From Euonymus europaeus (taxonomy: Eukaryota > Streptophyta > Magnoliopsida > Celastrales > Celastraceae): a stretch of 64,000 nt of DNA. Shown here in pieces: positions 11,110-20,391 of the stretch (within the stretch, counting starts at the first letter, position 1; each line of letters opens with the position of its first letter). The stretch spans positions 16,073,001-16,137,000 of the forward strand of contig OY756972.1 of the NCBI GenBank assembly GCA_963580455.1, written 5' to 3'. Made by a program: the position numbers and the translations under genes. The notes under the pieces were generated by a model that was not told the DNA's origin, made no database searches, and saw only the letters and a program-made list of their open reading frames with translations.

Positions 11110-13090
11110 TGTGTCGACTTTCTAATACTGAAGAATCATTAGCCTAGGCATATTTAAATCCAAAAGGATTTCATCCGTAATTTGATTCAAATTTTTTTTT
11201 TGTATTATGCCACCCATTACTTTTATTCTTCACCTTTGCCTCCACAAGTAAAATGAATGAGGGATTGATAATTTCACATAATTTTTTGTTATAATCGGAA
11301 TTTACTAGGTCTCGACTAATTTTTAATTTTTTTAGCGAACAATTCAGTCTCAACAATGCAATTTATATCATCGTCCTCCAATATGGTGGTGGACTTGTAG
11401 TCTAACTTTCTTCAAAACGGATCAATTGAAAGATAGTGGAATTAGACAACCTTCCATCTTGTACTTGGAGATCTCATGTGCACAAGGCAAGCCGTGAGTT
11501 AATTGGATTTGACAACCACAGAGGTTAGGATCATGACCAACGTTATTAGAACGTTTCACCTCAACCACAATATGATATAACGCAACAATTGATGTAGAAC
11601 CTCTTAGTTCGCTGAATTTTGAAGTTCTGAAATCAGGTTGCATAAAATGTACACTTTTTTGAGTGACATTTTGATAGAAGTGAACTGTGCCTCCTAAAGA
11701 TACAGAGGTTTGGATAATGACCAACGTTATTAGAACGTTTCACCTATACCAAAGTACGATATAATGTAGCAGTTGAAGCCAAACCTCTTAGTTCGCTGAA
11801 TATTGAAGTTCGGAAATCATGTTGCATAAAATTTACACTCTTTTCGAGTGACATTTTGATAGAATTGGACTGTGCCTTCAAAACTCTATGAACTTGTGAC
11901 CAAACAAATACAAGATTCCTTATTAAATTTTGTAAATATTTTTTCAGCTTCCCATGTTAACTTTTAGCTCGATTTGTAGTCCTATTACCAAAATGCATTG
12001 ATTTATTAACCCCAGGAGCAATAAGTTTCTCTTTATATTTATTGAGCCACACTATTTTGATATAATTTATTACTCTTGGATACCTATGGAATAATTATTC
12101 GATAGACAAATCAATATATTTTAATGAGAAATCAACTAAAATTATAAATGTGTTTATGAGAGATAGTTTTGAAATAATTGTTCGATAGATGACAACCTTA
12201 TAAAATAATATTCAAGGGTTTTAGAGTCCTCCAGATAATGTCACATGGAGTTGAAATTCTCGCATGTTTTTTTTCTTCAAATAGTTTCTTACAATTTACC
12301 GTTAAATTCCTTCCAATATGCATTTTTGCACAATATAGCAGTTGACTATAGGAACACATGATCAATAACATTCATCCGTGCTAAATCTCTATCAATTAAC
12401 ACCACCCGTGATAATAAACACCCACCCATAGAAGCCTTCAGAAAACTTAATGCCCATGCAAAATTATCTTCTTTCTCAAATTGAATAAATACACATGTAA
12501 CACAAAATATAATCTTCATAGAAGTAACACCAACAAATAAGTCTTGGACCTGGTTTGACTAAATGTCATTCCTATACCAGGATATGTAATAGTGTTGACT
12601 TAGCAGATACATTAAATATTGAATTTTATTTCTCCATGCCAATCAGCAATTCGATATTTTTGACGAGCATTATAAATCGTCTTCATTGTCTTCACATTTT
12701 GTGAATCTCTATCATTCAATGTTGATAATATATTACGTGGCGTCACTAAGTTATGTGATAGATCAATCATTATGTTAGTTTTATCTCGTGATAATCTACC
12801 AGCATATGAATAACATTTCATGTAGTTTGTAGCGTTATAATTATGGATCTCACACATAACCCGTAGACTTCAATCATCTCTGATTTTCAAATTCATACCT
12901 TTTAAATGAAATGGACAATCACATTTTTATTACCAGTCGATTTGGATGAAATTTTTTATGAACATTATTGTCCACTTCTCTTATATTACAGTGTCAATTT
13001 AGGCTTCTCTCCAAATTGACCTTCAGTTGATCAGACAATAATTACAATAAATCTCAACACATGTCCTCTATCTCATGCCCATTTATTAAA
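11110..13090 (-). pseudogene. MULE transposase of copy A (decayed)
   Basis: Minus-strand pieces match copy B in order. The first is KISSKSTGNKNVIVHF near 12930-12980, against KPSTKHTGTKKMDCPF. Next is CEIHNYNATNYM...RDILSTL-type sequence ending KTIYNARQKYRIADWHGE (12612-12857), against RTIYNARKKHKIVEKLGE. The third is the SWIM-like end CGCQIQLTHGLPCAHE (about 11450-11520), against CKCQLRRSYELPCAHE. The central DDE region between the last two pieces is largely lost, and a 0.18 kb tandem duplication lies in the SWIM-proximal part. MULE transposases cut and paste DNA with a DDE catalytic triad and recognise termini through the N-terminal domain. This copy is dead. Confidence 0.75.
11514..11880. 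repeat. tandem duplication (unit about 184 bp) in the MULE pseudogene
   Basis: The block beginning ACAGAGGTTAGGATCATGAC (about 11518) recurs as ACAGAGGTTTGGATAATGAC (about 11701). Both are followed by CAACGTTATTAGAACGTTTC and later by CCTCTTAGTTCGCTGAAT. The copies have diverged by scattered substitutions, so the duplication is old. Confidence 0.85.
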
Positions 13091-13439
13091 TCTTCACGAC
13101 AATGAAATATCTAATAAAAAATATTAATATTATTTCAAATGAAGTTTTCTCATTTCTACTCTTGAAGTTTAAATTTTATTTTAATTGTCCTTGATGTTTG
13201 AAAAAACAATCCAAATCTATCCCAATACCCATTTTTTGGCTATTTACTCGTTCAAAATTGCAGGGATAACAATTGGGGTTTTACTAGCGTCCATTCTGGC
13301 CAAAAGACTGGACGCTATACAATCCATTCTATTGGATGACAAGTGGATGTTGACTTGGTCAACATCTATAATTGATTTTTATTTTTTTTTCAAAATTTTA
13401 TTATGAGAAGAATATAACAAAAATGAGTATGAAGTTTTA

Positions 13440-13815
13440 ATTTATTAATAATGAAAAACTTGAGATGAAAATAATTTGTTATTTTTTCCATTTTTTGTCG
13501 ATGGATTACTTATAAATTTTTTATTTTGCTGACGGATTACCGATGAAATTTATTTTTTTGCTAACGGATTACAGGCGGAATTTATTTTTTATTTTTTGTC
13601 GACGGATACGAAATTTAATTTTTTAATTTTTGGCTGACGGATTATTGACGAAAAAAATCCATCGGTAATTACCAACGAAATTTTTTCTATCGGTGTTTAA
13701 ATTACCTATGACGGTTTTAACGATGAAAATTTTTGATCGGCAATAAATATTATCGATGAATTTTTAGGATTATCGACAAAAAATTATGTCTATAATTCAT
13801 GAAATTCATGTAGTG
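13440..13815 (-). mobile_element. CACTA (En/Spm) terminal region
   Basis: The right edge reads CACTACATGAATTTC on the minus strand at 13815. Inside are repeated subterminal motifs such as GACGGATTACCGATGAAATT, GACGGATAC and ATCGGTAATTACCAACGAAA, typical of CACTA ends. No opposite terminus or transposase was found, so this is a truncated end. Confidence 0.7.
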
Positions 13816-13867
13816 AGATTAACATCGTCAAATTATTAGTTGGGGCAAGATAGACATTTAAGCAATT

Positions 13868-14075
13868 TTTTTTAATGGTGGAGATTATAATATTTAATCT
13901 AATGGTAGATAGGGGATGATACCGTATATCTTGAACAAGTACATATCTTGAAAATATTAATTAGGGGCAAGCTGGGTATTTAGTGTACAATGACATGTTT
14001 ATTGTAATTTTATTTTATTTTAAATATTATTTTTTCAATGGTGGAGATTATATCATTTAATCTAATGGTAAAAAT
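13868..14075. repeat. direct repeat pair of about 45 bp
   Basis: AATGGTGGAGATTATAATAT...TAATCTAATGGTA near 13876 recurs as AATGGTGGAGATTATATCAT...TAATCTAATGGTA near 14037, about 160 bp apart. Its function is unknown. Confidence 0.6.
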
Positions 14076-14746
14076 GTGGACTATTTTTGTACAGTTATTT
14101 GACTAGACTGTTTTGTAGTTCAGCCCATAACAATTGGACTCAAATATAGCATAACACATTTATTTAAAGGCAAATAAAGGAAAAAAACCATGAATGAAAA
14201 AAAATTCATCCAAATCGAAGCTATTCTTTCTCATTGTTCACGTTTGAAGAAATCACCCATTCAATTTGGGCAAGTTAGGTGAATTTGAAACATCAACTTC
14301 AGAACCAATAGATCCAAAATAGAGGGCAATGGGTTCTTGTCAACAGATCCAAAGCATATTGCAGAGGGTTCTCTTCATCAAGAAAGAGACTGAAGCTTAA
14401 ATGTTCTCTCTGTCCAAACCAAATCACCAACAAACCCCAAATCAAAATCACTTACTTCACAGTTGAATCCCCTTCCTCCACCAAGATATGCACATGTGAA
14501 GCCCTTCCTTCTCACCATTATATTACCTTGTTTTCTTCATCGTCAGCAGCAGCAAAAATCTATTGTACTTTATCCTGTTGTAGCGACATCGACCCATCCC
14601 TTCCCTCTTTGTCATCCGATTGTTGCGCTCTTCCCCCTTCTCCACGATTTCATGATTTTTGGCCTCCTCTTTTTCAAAAATTCTAGTGTTTTCCTAATAT
14701 CCCTTGCCTGGAAAGATAATTTGAAAAGAATAAGGATTTTGAGGCA

Positions 14747-15720
14747 CAGTGGCGTTCCTGAAATTTCGTGGGCCTTGGGCGAACTTTACAAAAGGGCCCT
14801 CTTAAAATCGTATACTATATTTTCACCAAATTTATTTTTTCCTATAATATATAGCAACAAAAGTAACAATCAACACAATTTTCTTCTAGAATATATTGTA
14901 ACACAAGTAACAATCAACACATGAAACACAAGTGACAAGCCAAGGGAACATTGTGTCAATGAAATTGAACAAGCCAGGGCATAATAATCAATAATTTAAA
15001 TAAATTGAAATTTTGAAAAGGAACAAAATCACCTGAACTGAAGTCTGGAGGTTGAACAGTTGAACTCTGAAGCTTGAATGGTTGAACTGAAGGCTGAACT
15101 GCCTCTAAAGAAATGAAGAGTTGAAGTGTTGAAGATAAGTCAAAACTCAGAAGGCTCAACGCCTCAACCGCTCAAGGCTGTCCTTCCGACATGAATGGCG
15201 AATCGTGTGATTCTTGATGTCTTGACTGTCTTCGGAGAGACTAGAGACGGAGAGACTGAGACATTAGACTAATTAGTCAATCAGAGCTCAGGTACTATTA
15301 GAGGATGAGAGGAAGAATTCAAGAATCAAGAGGCTGGAGGAAGAAGGGATTATGATTGTGTTGACTTCGGCTTTCAAAATTAGGGCAATAGCCAATGGGG
15401 CCTTTGTAGGTAGAGTCTTGGACCTTGGACCTGAAGAATTGGGCCTTGGGGTTGAACTATGGTTTGAGGGCCCAATTTTATGATAAAAAAATCAAAAAGA
15501 AACATGGTGCGCCTACTTGGGATTGAACCTCAAATCTCTCACAAACAAAATAAACAACTTACCACTAGGCCACAAGAGAAACACCATGTTTTTCATTGCA
15601 AAGAATAAATTATATACATACATTATAACCCATTAATTCAAAAAAAAATATTTTGGGGGCCCCCGGATTTTCAAGGCCCTGGGCGGCCGCCCCTGTCGCC
15701 CCACCCCAGGGCCGCTGCTA
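14747..15720. mobile_element. non-autonomous hAT element (974 bp) with 8-bp duplication
   Basis: An exact 8-bp target duplication TTGAGGCA lies at 14739-14746 and 15721-15728. The element begins CAGTGGCG and its opposite end reads TAGCAGCGGCCC on the minus strand, short imperfect hAT-like termini. Next to the ends are GGGCCTTGGGCGAAC and GGCCCTGGGCGGCC in inverse arrangement. It has no transposase. Inside are a run of GTTGAAC-type short repeats (15040-15150) and a tRNA-like Pol III promoter on the minus strand. Confidence 0.85.
15505..15580 (-). other. tRNA-like Pol III A and B boxes inside the hAT element
   Basis: On the minus strand TGGCCTAGTGGTAAG (15558-15572) matches an A box and GGTTCAATCCC (15519-15529) matches a B box, in correct order and close to tRNA spacing. 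The 3' stem does not pair as in a true tRNA. It looks like a captured tRNA or SINE fragment, not a functional tRNA gene. Confidence 0.5.
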
Positions 15721-16545
15721 TTGAGGCATAGTACAAACATATGCGATCTAAAAGTCACCTTTGTCTGACCGAGATAGTTAATAGTGTGTTTGTTTGATGT
15801 TTTCAAAACTATTTTTTGTTTTGAAAAATCAAATGATTGCTTAAAATTCATTTGATTAACTTGTTTTGAGTATTTATTTTTAAAAACAGTTTTCATTTTT
15901 CAGTTTTTAAAAACTAGAAAACCAAAACAACATTTTATTATTTTGTAGGATTTTCAAGTGGCATAATTGTAATTAAGATGAATTTATTTTATTTTATTTT
16001 TCTCTCTCTCGCCTCTCACTCTCGACGGTGACTCACCTCTCTCCACCGACATCGTCGTCCGGCCACCGGAAGGCCTTGCTCCAGTGTTGATCCAAAATCA
16101 CCTTCATTTTGACCCGATTGATGAATTTGAATTTCTTCTACTACTTCCTTTCCCTCCTCAAATTTTGTCTAGACCCATAACTGCAGCCATCGCCGATTTT
16201 CCTTCAAATTTTCATATCATAAATGATGCTCCATGCTCCAACCATGGATAGTGATTATTTTGGAATTGAAAGGGTTTGGAAGGAAGAGGGCTCGTGAGAT
16301 AATTTTTTAAAATTTTAAATATGTAAAAATTAATAAATTAATTTTTCAATTAAATGCCACATGGATTCCATGTTGTTTCTCCGAGTTACCACACATTCAA
16401 TTTCCAATCCTCTCCCATTGTAATAATGAAATTTGGACAAAATTAGATAGTTTTTTTAAACATCAAGGACCATTGAAGCAAAATTTAAATTTTAAGGACA
16501 AAAATGAGATTACCATAAAACTTTAGGGACATGAAATATGGTTTA

Positions 16546-17322
16546 GCCTTTAATTATTATATCATATCAATTGTAAATTGTTATGTATAATCTATTTCTA
16601 CAAGATTATTGTCTGATTCTACTTTCATCGTGCTGTGTTGATTATCCTTTTGCTTACATTAGAAAAAACTTATAATCATACGCGTTTCTCAAAATATAAT
16701 TTATATCTCTGTTGAATAGCTTGACAAATGTAAATATTCACCCCAAAACTTAAAATATTCATCCACATTTATAAAATAATAATTATGAGATTAAAGACTA
16801 TAAATATGTAACAAAAAACTTAAAATGGAGAAGATAGAAGTGAAAAACGATCTAGATTTTATGATCAATGAAGGAAAACTTCACTTCCTTTTATAGGGAA
16901 AAAGAAGAAACACTCCTTCCCATTTGGGTTATCTTACATTGATACTTTCTAAAATATTTTGTCAAAATAGATAGTATAAAAAATACTTATGCACGAAGAC
17001 CTAAAATTACAACTTTTGTTAGTAAGAAGAAAACCTACTTTTGTCGGTGAGAACTCAATTACTATTTTATTCTTTCTTGGTAAGCAGCCTTGGGTCTTGC
17101 ATGGGATTTATCACACAATACTTTGACTGATGGAATGGCCTACACATAATAAAAGCAATCGAATACGAGTCTTGTTGGCAAGAGTTTTACGCATTGAGTT
17201 CGAATATGTATTTTTTTAAAAAAATTTAACATATATTTTGAGACATAAGATGACAAATGTGTGAGAGACAAAGACAATAGGAAAAATTAAGGGAACTTTT
17301 TGGTGTGCTTGCTATATAATAT
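16546..17322. other. AT-rich intergenic region
   Basis: No gene is evident. A weak tRNA-like GAGTTCGAAT near 17197-17206 followed by a T/A run may be a SINE relic but is too short to call. Confidence 0.35.
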
Positions 17323-17384
17323 GAGTGGATATAACGTATAAGCTCCTGAGCATAAGTTATGAGCGTATAAGCTGTTATCCGCTC
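17323..17384. mobile_element. short hairpin MITE relic
   Basis: GAGTGGATATAACGTATAAG on the left pairs with the complement of the right arm, GAGCGGATAACAGCTTATAC. CCAAACGGCC follows at 17387, resembling a MITE end. It shares TATAAGCTC and CATAAGTTA words with the hairpin at 19524. Confidence 0.5.
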
Positions 17385-17897
17385 TACCAAACGGCCTTGT
17401 AGGACTATACTTGGCAATTTATTGGCTGTATTTAGATGAGTCCCTAACACATGGACTTGTCTTGGGGAAAACAATTTCTAGAGGTCAACAAAAGAAGTTA
17501 AGGCTCAATTTTCTGTTGACCACTTAGAAGTTTCCTTTGTCTATTTTTATTTTCTATCGTTAAATAACATTTTCAATTGGTTGCTCCTCACCAAACAGAG
17601 GGGAATCAAAAAGTGTTCGACGTTGTGTACTTTAGTTTATGTTGTAATGATATAGATACCAACTTGAACCTCCACCTGTAGAGGGGCTGCACTAGAGTCT
17701 AGTATGGTCAAATAATTGTATCAGTATAATCGATTTAGTGATCATTGGATTTGATTACTAAAAGGTTATCAAATCCTAATTATTGAATTAATAAATTAAT
17801 TCAAATGTATTTTAAATTAATAAATCATGTATTTTTTATCTTAGAGAAATGAAACACCCTTACAATTATAGTAATACCTCTACACCTCCTGTTCCTC

Positions 17898-18395
17898 TTA
17901 GGCTATGCTTGGATTGAGGGTCAAGAGAATTCAGTAAGGGAGAGTTAATAAGTTACTTGGATTGAGGGTAGGGGTTTAGGAAAGGGATGATAGAGGGTTA
18001 AGTGAGGGAAAATTTCATATTTTTTGTCTATTTTCTTCCCCTCTCAAATTGGGGTGTTAAGAAGGGGATATAACACAGAGTTCTCTGTCTCTTTTGTAAA
18101 AAGACAAGCAAACGAAGTGGCTCATGCGTTAGTAAAGGCGGCTCGTTTCTATGCTAGCCCTTCCTACTGGCATTTGCCTCCTAATTTTTTGGGAGCAATT
18201 TTGCTAGCTGATATTTCTTCAAATTAATAAAAAAGTCTTGTTTATTTCAAAAAAAAAAGGACGGGAGAGATGCATATTTTTTGAAAAACTTAAAATATCC
18301 TTGATTGCACTTTCATTTAAGGACATTTTAATAACTATAATATTTTTATTCCTCCCCTCACTCAAAACTCCCAATCCAAATAAAGAGTATAATGA
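17898..18395. mobile_element. MITE-like element split by a LINE insertion
   Basis: The left side GCTTGGATTGAGGGT (17907) and the complement of the right side TTTGGATTGGGAGTTTTGAG (about 18360-18380) form imperfect terminal inverted repeats with further AGTGAGGG matches inside. The ends are approximate. Confidence 0.45.
18027..18272 (+). mobile_element. 5'-truncated LINE 3' end with poly(A) and target duplication
   Basis: The frame ending at 18227 contains VSFVKRQANEVAHALVKAA and YWHLPPNFLGAILLADISSN then a stop. This is the C-terminal end of the RNase H-like domain carried by plant LINE-type non-LTR retrotransposons. A short 3' UTR and a poly(A) run (18249-18258) follow. An identical 11-bp CATATTTTTTG lies at 18016-18026 and 18273-18283, a plausible target-site duplication, although about 14 bp separate the poly(A) from its right copy. 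The 5' truncation fits abortive reverse transcription. Confidence 0.75.
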
Positions 18396-18534
18396 ACACA
18401 TCCCATTTATCTCTCTCTCAATATAGGCAAAATTATGTATATAATTTTTCCTTACCCTCACTTAATTTCCCTTCACTTAACTCTACTTAATATTCTCCTT
18501 ATTTTTTTCCCCGAGCTTAATATTAAGTTTGTCC

Positions 18535-18570
18535 TTCTCCCTCTCCCTCTCCCTCTCCCTCTCCCTCTCC
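18535..18570. repeat. (CTCTCC)n microsatellite
   Basis: Five exact CTCTCC units preceded by TTCTCC. The complementary strand gives a meaningless Gly-Glu run in a minus-strand frame. Confidence 0.9.
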
Positions 18571-19523
18571 GTTGCTACTCATCGTTCTAGTTCGCAGAGA
18601 GGATCTCTGATCAGTTTCGCTCGTTAGTCCTTCTTGTCCCATTTCTGGCTCTGTTACTCCCATCCCCTTTTGTTGTGTACTTCTTATTATTCTCACATAA
18701 TAATCACGTGACAACTCAAAGAAGAGAAGGGGATGAATACAAGAAGCTTGTAATGTATTTCCTCTATTTTTGTTATTTCTTACAGTGAATTTTCTTTTGC
18801 CTGATTTGCGATAAATAAATGCTATCAGAGTTATGTTTTTGTGGTTTTGAATATTGCGTTTGTCGTTTTGGGAGGTTTGATATGGGTGCTTGAGATGTGA
18901 TTGGGGCTGATAGATTTCAATTTCAAGATCTTGTTTCGTGAGAGGTGTTAGGTTGATCTCTGAAGTTAACTCTTGGTTTAAATGAACCAGCCTTACAGAG
19001 CATATGTTATGCACATATTGTTGCCCGTGGGAGATTTGCATGTATTCTTCCTTTGTTTAATTAATTGTGGAGTAGATGTGATCATGTAGTTAATAGTAAA
19101 TAATTTTAGAGCATAAGGCCTCTGCAGTGTATGTGATCTTGTTTGATTCTGAATATCCATTAGTTAGCTGTGATAGAGATTATTCTTTCTTTGCCATTGT
19201 AAGATAAGTTGTTTTCTGAAACTTCGATAACAACCATGCTGGGGTTGTGTGTTATATGACATCTGATTGAGACTATAGATGAAATTTATTTGTATTGGCT
19301 TTCATAATATTATTATTTCTGGGGAAAATATTTTATTCTAAGAAACCAACTAGTTGACCTGATGCATGAGTGGTCACCAAGACTAATCTGTTGTCTATTT
19401 GATATTCTTGAATGGTATTGATTATAGATTACTATGGTTTTGTGAGTCAAATTTGAGTTCTCCCTCTCAATCTGTCACCATCTCTCCTTTATTTCTCACT
19501 TGGTGCCTTGCCTTTTTCTTTTA
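18571..19523. other. intergenic, no recognised gene
   Basis: The pyrimidine-rich start (18520-18600) resembles a plant 5' leader, but no downstream coding exon was found on the plus strand. I leave it uncalled. Confidence 0.35.
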
Positions 19524-19612
19524 ATGTCTGACAGAGTATAAGCTCATGTACAGAGAGAAGCTCAGCTTATAAGCTCAGCATATAAGTTAGTGTATACGCT
19601 CTGTCAAATAAA
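19524..19612. mobile_element. small hairpin MITE
   Basis: TGACAGAGTATAAGCTC on the left is answered by the complement of the right end, TTTGACAGAGCGTATAC. Repeated AGCTTATAAGCTCAGC words lie between. It is related in word content to the relic at 17323. Confidence 0.5.
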
Positions 19613-20391
19613 TACTTCCTCTTCTTAACGATAGTTCTATAGAAAACAAAATTTTCAATACCTTGAAGTTGTGGTATAAATGTATCAGAAAATGTATCAT
19701 ACCCCTTTTCCGTTAGTAAATAAGTTTGTCAAATTTTTCATTAGTAATTGAGTTAAATTTTCATACCCATTTTCGTCATTTCATTTCCATAATAAAATTT
19801 GGAAAAAAATAAATAAAAAAAACATTTGTGGACATTGACTCGGTCAACATCCACGTATCGTGCATTGGAATAAACTTAATGGTTAGAACCCATACGAACC
19901 TTCTTCGATTTCTTGAAGGAATGAAGGTTATTGTTTATGTTCGTTTTTGAGAGACGTTGAATCCCTCTTCTTTTCTCTCCCTATCTTTTGTCAAGAATTC
20001 TAATTTCTTATGGAAGGAAAGTCATCTCTATGTTGTTTATAGAGAATTCTAAGTTCATGCATTTGGGTTTTTTATGCTAACAAATAAATCATAATGACTT
20101 AGCATCCCATGACTTTCTAAAATAAATTAGCCAAAATTAGTTTTGATCAATTTGAAAAGCAACAAAGAATAATCAACACATACTTTCTGTATGATGGTTA
20201 TCCATGTCTTCCCCTCACATATTATATTCCTGCAAGTTCAGGACATTCAGACTACTATATCTCAAAGCACCAAAAACATTCAAAATTGACTTGGACTATC
20301 ACCAAGGGAAGCTCAAACCCTACAACACTTGTACACATACATCTCTTTCCATGCTTAGTATATTAAGAAAATGACAGCCATCGACTCAAAA
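19613..20391. other. region 3' of the adenylate kinase gene
   Basis: No independent gene is evident. It should hold the 3' UTR of the minus-strand adenylate kinase near 20250-20391. A TTGACTCGGTCAA palindrome lies at about 19836-19848. Confidence 0.4.

Larger units (their letters stand above)
4600..13090 (-). mobile_element. MULE-OTU element copy A, split by nested insertions
   Basis: Read on the minus strand, the order is: MULE transposase N-terminal region (13090-12612), SWIM-type zinc finger (11422-11724), then OTU protease domain (5187-4637). The same order occurs in copy B at 26.6-29.3 kb. The two halves are separated by the copia-type LTR at 5189-11107. The terminal inverted repeats of the MULE itself were not found. 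The element is extinct, with stops and frameshifts throughout. Confidence 0.75.
13130..16545. mobile_element. large TIR element (MULE-like?) with nested insertions
   Basis: The left segment 13143-13220 (GAAGTTTAAATTTTATTTTA, GTCCTTGATGTTTGAAAAAA) is matched in inverse orientation by 16440-16520, whose complement includes AATGGTCCTTGATGTTTAAA. This gives roughly 75 bp of diverged terminal inverted repeat. Long TIRs containing GTCCTTGA.GTTT are common in plant Mutator-like elements. No transposase is seen between the arms, which hold a CACTA end and a hAT element. The outer limits and the 9-bp duplication are not resolved. Confidence 0.5.

Noticed and set aside
13185..13406. 73-codon plus-strand frame
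   Set aside because: Starts in an inverted-repeat arm and includes small palindromes; no domain.
14463..14924. 153-codon plus-strand open frame
   Set aside because: It runs across the left end and target duplication of the hAT element (14739-14747) and has no domain, so it is chance.
15505..15580. Functional tRNA gene on the minus strand
   Set aside because: A and B boxes are present but the acceptor and anticodon stems do not pair, and it lies inside a hAT element.
17160..17225. tRNA- or SINE-like sequence with GAGTTCGAAT and an A/T tail
   Set aside because: Only a B-box-like word is convincing; no A box at proper spacing and no target duplication.
18523..19041. 172-codon minus-strand open frame ending in a Gly-Glu repeat
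   Set aside because: The C-terminal repeat is the (CTCTCC)n microsatellite read in reverse; the rest has no recognisable feature.
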